This document shows positions 58,779 to 64,000 of a stretch of 64,000 nucleotides of DNA, in pieces. The stretch spans positions 169,066,394-169,130,393 of the forward strand of contig CP136069.1 of NCBI GenBank assembly GCA_032622095.1. Reading direction: 5' to 3'. Position numbers and translations under genes: made by a program. Source of the stretch: Siphonodentalium dalli (lineage: Eukaryota > Mollusca > Scaphopoda > Gadilida > Siphonodentaliidae). How positions within the stretch are numbered: position 1 is the stretch's first letter; every line of letters begins with the position of its first letter. The notes beneath the pieces are model-generated. The model was not told the DNA's origin, ran no database searches, and was given only the letters and a program-made list of their open reading frames with translations.

Positions 58779-59204
58779 TAGCAAACCTTTTGCTTCGCAT
58801 CACACCTGAAAACCTTGAATAAAAGCTCACAAGATATATGGATTATTCCTTCATTTCTATATACCCGGTAAATTGAATTCATACACAGTACAGCTAAAGA
58901 ATCTCCAATAATAATGATTGTGTGTGGATGTATCGGTCGAAAGTTTACCAGACAGCTACTCAAAAACTAACACACAAAATGTCATCTGGAGGTGACATAA
59001 CGACAAAAGCCAGAAATATCGAGGGATGAAGAATCTGATCATCGAAATGAGCACCAATAGCTAGATGTCATTTCCATTGCCAGAGAATAGTTGTACAGAA
59101 GTGTGTACAAGTGCCAAGTGGAAACAACATTGTGGTGTGGTGACAAAAATCATATGGCCCTGAGTCAATTGAGGTGAAGACTGACAGTGAGAGGCCGAGG
59201 GAAG

Positions 59205-61356
59205 CTTTCTGTGAAACACATTCTCTACAAGAACATACTCAGGTACTAGAGACCTTTCGTAAAACTCACGTTTACGATTACGGATACGGATAGGGTAATA
59301 CGTCACCAACCTTTGTGTACTTTCTAATCGTTCTCGTATTTTGCTATCCGTGATGACGGTTACGATTTCATGGTTTCTAATAAGCTCAAATAACACCTGA
59401 AAATTATTTTCTGCAATATATTACTTTACTCCGTTCGAGACTGTATATGTAAATCATGCAAATCATCCAGTTGTATTGAGCTACGACCTCGATATGCTGT
59501 TTAGATTGTCAATCACTGTACTCGTCGTCGTGAATCACGAGCTTCCCGCGAAATAAGATCGCTATTCACAACGGATAGCCATCGCTGGCTGTGACAGAAA
59601 ACTTTACAGCAAGAGGAGTGCACTATGAAACCAGTCGCCAAAAATACAGTATATAGTGTGCGATGCATGGGGAGTTTTGAGTTATTATTATGTGCAAGAT
59701 AATACACAATATATAGTGAAATTCAACAATTATTTAATTCAACAACCCATGGTGGTGTCCTAACGTGTGCAGTTATAGAATGCCTCAGGAAAGCCTAAAT
59801 AATGGCATAACCCTATTAATGAATAGTGAAAGATTTTGTGTTCTCTTCCCCTTTCCCGAATTGAATAGTTCATTCAATTTAATAATATTCGGTTTTCGGT
59901 AGAAGTTGTGTTTTATATATCTCTCTCGTAGAGTCTATAATGCAGGGCATTTTTAAATTACATAGAATTAATAACCGATTTTAAAATTACATGGAATTCA
60001 TAACCGATTTTAAAATTACATGGAATTCATAACCGAGTTCTAAGTTACATAAAGTACTCTCTGAGTAATCTGAACCTACCCTGGATCCCGATTCAACTGG
60101 TAAGTATAGCGACTTCTGCTCCTGAATCGTAACTAAAAGAATATTTGGCACACCCACCGACATCACCAGAGCTCAGCGGTCTCTGTCATGTTTGTTCTTT
60201 GCATTTATTTTTCATTTAAAAAACACGCACAAATGCGGCATTTAAAGGTACTCAATCCGATTAGATGTCCCCAATTCATCATATTCCAAATTTTTTTAAA
60301 ATGCCGCTTCTGTTATCAGAATCGAGTAATTGCTCAAAATTAATGCTAACCACAGTCAACTATATTATAAAATTTCCCAAAACCTGTTATTTATCAACAT
60401 TTTGTTCAACGAAATTTTGCCGGTTTGTCAAATATCTGACAAAAAGCAACTTTATGCACATCGCTTCTACCGTGTCGACTTTGTTTCGATTTGGTATTAA
60501 CAAATCAGAAGTGATGCACATCAGCGAGCTCACCAAACTTATGTCGGATTTCCTAAACCCAAAGAGGTGAAGCCAAAATCGCATTGAAATCAACTCGCGG
60601 ACTTGAAGGGGCTTGAACGATGGCGTCGTCGTTGATGTGAGGTCCAAATTCAGGAACCCCTCTTCCCCATCAACATAACGTCTATCTGGTCATCCATGCT
60701 AACAACGAACTGAATTTCCACCACATATGACCTGGCATTTATACCTGTATTGCCACAATATATCACGAGAATCCCGGGTCGTACGTTGTGACTGGTCGAA
60801 TTATTGACAATATTAACAGGTCATGATTATCGCATTGTTGCAAATGAGACGATAAGTGAAGTATTAAGGGACTGTATACCAAACACACGCTTTGGGTTGT
60901 AAAAGTTGTACGAAATAATGATCGTACGTGTTCGTCAAAACTCTTACGCGTAATCGTTTTGCGAAAGGACTTTTTGGCCATACGGATAGACTTACGTCTA
61001 CGAATAGCTATCCGTATTCGTAATCGTAAACGTGAGGATGCGAAAGGTCTCTACTGTCGCTTGGTGACAAGAAACATACAACACAGCCATTACTGACAGC
61101 GAAGACAGACTGAGGGGACCTTTTGTGAAACACATACTCTACAAGAATAGATTCAGGTACATGTACTGTCGCTTGGTGATAAGAATCATACCAGACAGCC
61201 ATTACGGGCAGTGAGGACAGGTCGAGGGAAGCTTTCTGTAAACCAAATGCTGCCACACAAAATTTTTTGAAGCATAGTTGTGGTCTTGGTCCTGATAAAT
61301 TCAAGTGACTTACAGGACATACCATATGTGGCTTACAGGACATACCGACTGAAATA
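59205..61356 (+). promoter_or_regulatory. Upstream units of gene 6, split by a transposon
   Basis: The ~105-bp units seen before copy 5 occur at about 59205-59248, 61052-61125 and 61126-61230. A 1.8-kb element interrupts the first. The proximal part ends GTGGCTTACAG...CTGAAATAATGG. Confidence 0.5.
59249..61051. mobile_element. 1.8-kb DNA transposon with GAGACCTTTCG termini
   Basis: The ends GAGACCTTTCGTAAAACTCA and complement (TGAGGATGCGAAAGGTCTC) continue inward as inverted GTTTACGATTACGGATACGG / CCGTATTCGTAATCGTAAAC. The empty site is the unit at about 54588 (CAGGTACTGTCGC); the filled site reads CAGGTACTA and TACTGTCGC, giving a 2-4 bp duplication within TACT. No transposase was recognised. 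It holds a D-family fragment (60242-60450) and three ~30-bp tandem units (59956-60054, AATAACCGATTTTAAA). Confidence 0.8.
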
Positions 61357-62088
61357 ATGGCTGATATTACACGAGTTGTCACAACTATTCTACTGTTTCT
61401 GATGGTTCTGAGCAGAATTTTAGTGGCAATTGACGAGATACTGATTGCAAAAACAGAGAATCGTTTACGATGTCGGAAGCTTTGTACATACCAGCGCTCG
61501 TGTGAGAGAATTTACTTCATGAAGAGGACATGCTTGATGATAAAAAACGTGACAAGTATTTACGGTGAAAAAGTGGTTAAATCTGCAGTGCCTGGAATGG
61601 TATGCACAACGGGAGTTTGTAGTGAGAATGAACTGTGCATTCCTACCGGCAAATGGGGTCCTGATAGAGGTTATAGATGTGAGGCTCTCCACTGTGTAGA
61701 CACCATCCATTTGAAGGGATTATATTTTTCACTCCAAAAACTTGAATTTGATGAAGCAGGTAGAGAATGCCAAAAACAGAAAGGACAATTATTTGTCATT
61801 GCAAATCATGATGAGTGGTCACAGCTGACTGAATTTATTCAAGGAACACCTGCACTGTCCACAATTGCAATTTACTGGATAAACGGGGAAGACAGAATTT
61901 CAGAAGGAAATTTCACTACAACATCTGGGAATCCAATGCCTTACACAAATTGGAAAGAAGGTCAACCTGATAACAGCAGGGGCAGAGAGCACTGTGTTGT
62001 TTTGTGGGGAAACTATGACCACTTCATGAATGACAGCCCATGTACAACACAATCAGAGTTTATCTGTGAGTTTCCTCTCATAAACTGA
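61357..62088 (+). CDS. Secreted C-type-lectin-like protein, copy 6 (intact)
   Basis: 243 codons, intronless, the same layout as copies 1 and 3: leader, eight cysteines (39-108), lectin domain with RECQ, YWINGEDRISEGN, GQPDNSRGREHC, MNDSPC and FICEF. Closest to copy 5 (shared KTENRLRC and MKRTC), as expected from the duplicated segment. The sugar-site loop (VVLWGNYDHFMNDSPCTTQ) differs from the others. Sequons NVT and NFT are kept. Its upstream region is separated from distal flank sequence by the 1.8-kb transposon at 59249-61051, which could alter expression. Confidence 0.9.
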   Translation: MADITRVVTTILLFLMVLSRILVAIDEILIAKTENRLRCRKLCTYQRSCERIYFMKRTCLMIKNVTSIYGEKVVKSAVPGMVCTTGVCSENELCIPTGKWGPDRGYRCEALHCVDTIHLKGLYFSLQKLEFDEAGRECQKQKGQLFVIANHDEWSQLTEFIQGTPALSTIAIYWINGEDRISEGNFTTTSGNPMPYTNWKEGQPDNSRGREHCVVLWGNYDHFMNDSPCTTQSEFICEFPLIN

Positions 62089-62154
62089 AAAACAGCAGTG
62101 GTTCATTGGGTAGTAATTAACTACTAGTAGTAACGGCTTGTGCATTAGAAAGTA

Positions 62155-62300
62155 TTTGTTATTGATGAGTACCAAAAACATAAAGGACATGAGGATATAA
62201 ACACTGCATGAAATTGTTGGTAAACGAAAACTACTTCATGATCAACAGGCCTTGTGATACACAAAAATGTGTTGTCTGTGAATTGCCTCTGAATAACTGA
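62155..62300 (+). pseudogene. Lectin tail fragment (h)
   Basis: AAAGGACATGAGGATATAAA...AACTACTTCATGATCAACAGG...TGTGTTGTCTGTGAATTGCC resembles the domain end (NYFM, CEL) in a broken frame. Nearly repeated at 63233-63316. Confidence 0.65.
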
Positions 62301-63009
62301 AAAAAAAACCCTGGTTTGATTGGGTATATTATTATCCATCGCTTATCTAACACTTTTTCTGATTGGGCAAAAGCCGTCACATGATAATCCGGGAAAAAGT
62401 CATATTGGACTCCCAAAAGTCATATTGGACTCTGTGACGTCACAAAGTAACTCTATTTGCCAAATTAGTTGGTGAAACTTACCTGTGAAGTCACCATTTT
62501 TCAATCAGTTTGTGATATAAGCAAACATGTATCTATCTGTATCTGCATGTATCTGAAGGTGTTGCAGTGCAGTAACCAATTCTGGTTTAGGCGCATCTAA
62601 TTAGACACCTGTTGTTTTAATCCATTTCAAAGCTTTGCCGATACAAAAGACCGCTAATTAAATTGATATACGCTTATTCAAAAGTACGAAATACATTACC
62701 TGTGTGTATGCGCGTTCGTCTGGTGTCGCTTTCGGAATTTATTTAGAATAAGATCAAATATAAATACGGCAGTATCTTTATTCTCAGGCATTATATTAGT
62801 TTTAATTTGTAAATAAATTATATTAATGTACCAGGAACTCTTCGTCCGTTTGTAACTAACTGTTGTCACCAACGGTGATCGAGATCAAACACAGGTCAAC
62901 TCAAATGCGGAAACGTTCACATCATTACCTTTTAACTGATTGCGTTCGGTCTCTTCCATCGCTTTAAGCGTTCGGATTTTGGAGGTAAACATTAGTGTAT
63001 TTGTTCACA
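62301..63009. other. Unassigned; AGTCATATTGGACTC repeats
   Basis: 62196-62475 recurs at about 63233-63495, including two AAAGTCATATTGGACTC units and GTGACGTCACAAAGTAAC. The rest is featureless. Confidence 0.55.
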
Positions 63010-63171
63010 TACGGACTATAAAGCTGTCCGATATTCGGAGTACAGAGGTTTCGGATTACAGAGGTGATAATTAGTGACAATGCACTTGGGTAAATTCGGG
63101 ACCGAACAATTCGTTCGGAATGGAGAGGGGTTCGGATTGTAGAGGATTCGGTTTGGAGAGGTTTCACTGTA
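63010..63171. mobile_element. Right end of a pogo/Tc1-like element
   Basis: The complement begins TA-CAGTGAAACCTCTCCAAACC and carries degenerate subterminal repeats (ATTCGGATTGTAGAGG units). The outer TA joins ATATCTATACAG, which is continuous at 56292-56303. The left end is missing. Confidence 0.55.
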
Positions 63172-63232
63172 ATATCTATACAGATTTATAAGCAATATAT
63201 GGTTCAGGCATTGATAAGGTGCAACCAAAGAG

Positions 63233-63316
63233 TTGGTAAATGAAAACTACTTCATGATCAACAGACCTTGTGATACACAAAAATGTGTTGTCTGTGAATT
63301 GCCTCTGAATAACTGA
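63233..63316 (+). pseudogene. Lectin tail fragment (i)
   Basis: A near copy of the end of fragment h (GAAAACTACTTCATGATCAA...TGTGTTGTCTGTGAATTGCC), carried by the 62.2/63.2-kb duplication. Confidence 0.65.
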
Positions 63317-63754
63317 GAAAAAAAACCCTGGTTTGATTGGGCATATTATTATCCATCCCTTAACTAACACTTTTTCTGATTGGGCAAAAGCCGTCACATG
63401 ATAATCCGCGAAAAAGTCATATTGGACTCCCGAAAGTCATATTGGACTCTGTGACGTCACAAAGTAACTCTATTTGCCAAATTAGTTGGTGAAATTTTGA
63501 TGCGCGCGCAATACTCTGGTGGATTTAGCAGACATTTCACTTCCGCATTGAGTTTTTTTTTCACTTCCGAGTTTATTATTCCAAATCATGCTTTCTGATG
63601 ATCAAATACAGGCTTTTATAGAGAATCAAGTACCGACAAATACCAAAAAAAACCACGAAAGTTTTATTCCCAAAATTTGGATAAACATACAGATGGATAA
63701 TAAAAATGTTACTATACAATGTTGTGTACAGTATGTGTTTTTCTTGTACTCGTC

Positions 63755-63827
63755 CAGGTTGTGATGAAAAGTCATATTGGATGCCACACTATGTGTCTCA
63801 TCCAATACGACTTTTCACCACAACCTG
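63755..63827. repeat. Hairpin with ~29-bp arms
   Basis: CAGGTTGTGATGAAAAGTCA...ATTGGATG pairs with CATCCAATACGACTTTTCAC...AACCTG, with few mismatches. The arms reuse the AAAGTCATATTGGA motif of the flanking repeats. Confidence 0.65.
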
Positions 63828-63840
63828 CACTCTTACAATA

Positions 63841-64000
63841 ATAACTTTATAGTAATGGACTGTGCATTACAATGTGACGGTTATTGACGAATATAAAAAA
63901 AAATAACAGAAGACAACTATTGTTCATCATTGAAAATTGCAATCTCGCCGGTGTGTGACCACAGCTGTCTACATTTATACAAGAGACACCTACAGTGTCC
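63841..64000 (+). pseudogene. Orphan lectin-domain cassette (j), cut by window end
   Basis: GTAATGGACTGTGCATTACA...GAAGACAACTATTGTTCATC...CAAGAGACACCTACAG matches cassettes f and g, so the array continues past the window. Confidence 0.7.

Noticed and set aside
60265-60647. Frames around 60265-60647 as a histone or other exon
   Set aside because: Partly D-family repeat; the remaining reading showed no convincing match to any core histone.

Overview
The window is eukaryotic nuclear DNA, most likely from a marine invertebrate. It is AT-rich and full of short inverted-repeat transposons, ACATGTA-type simple sequence is frequent, long ORFs are rare, and the only long coding copies are a tandem family of secreted C-type-lectin-like proteins. 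The phylum cannot be fixed from the sequence alone (mollusc, brachiopod, annelid, echinoderm and others are all possible).

Left half (1-31,500). This part is almost entirely transposon-derived. Four groups recur. (i) TTAA-flanked elements with the target preference of the piggyBac superfamily: three subfamilies starting TTAACCCTTT (called T1, T2 and T3 here), which share a 66-70 bp palindrome beginning CCAATGCATTCTC, plus two unrelated-looking TTAA families starting AGGTACGG (G) and AGGTACTCAATC (D). (ii) A TA-flanked foldback MITE starting CAGTAATGCCCTAA (B; Tc1/mariner-like). (iii) A foldback family with CAAGCCTTGAAATAGGGTGT-type termini and perfect 8-bp target duplications (C; hAT-like). 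(iv) Other 8-bp-TSD hAT-like elements, including one of 988 bp with GC-rich subterminal repeats and one of 821 bp. The only gene evidence here is a probable last exon on the minus strand with an RGG-box tail (9385-9470).

Right half (about 31,500-64,000). This is a tandem array of intronless lectin-like genes, all on the plus strand. Each codes for a hydrophobic signal segment, an eight-cysteine N-terminal module and a C-type lectin domain with QPD and ND calcium/sugar-binding residues. There are six copies with a 5' half: three are intact 243-codon genes (33126, 48999, 61357), and three are disrupted (39291 by a 1-nt insertion near the start, 49977 by two frameshifts, 54884 by one nonsense codon). 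At least eight further fragments are lectin-domain pieces without a 5' half, mostly just downstream of the full copies. The copies share long 5' flanks with ~105-127 bp tandem units. Several kilobases between genes are also duplicated (34.5-36.6 kb with 41.8-44.3 kb; about 51.3-54.2 kb with about 56.2-58.9 kb).

Because the window is so repetitive, several insertions can be compared with an empty paralogous site inside the same window. This directly shows TTAA, TA and 8-bp target duplications. Other items of note are a histone H2B N-terminal pseudogene (42904-43012), a decayed reverse-transcriptase trace (44787-44867), and a 6.4-kb TTAA-flanked insertion that splits a T2 element (23341-29706). 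No tRNA, rRNA or CRISPR was seen.
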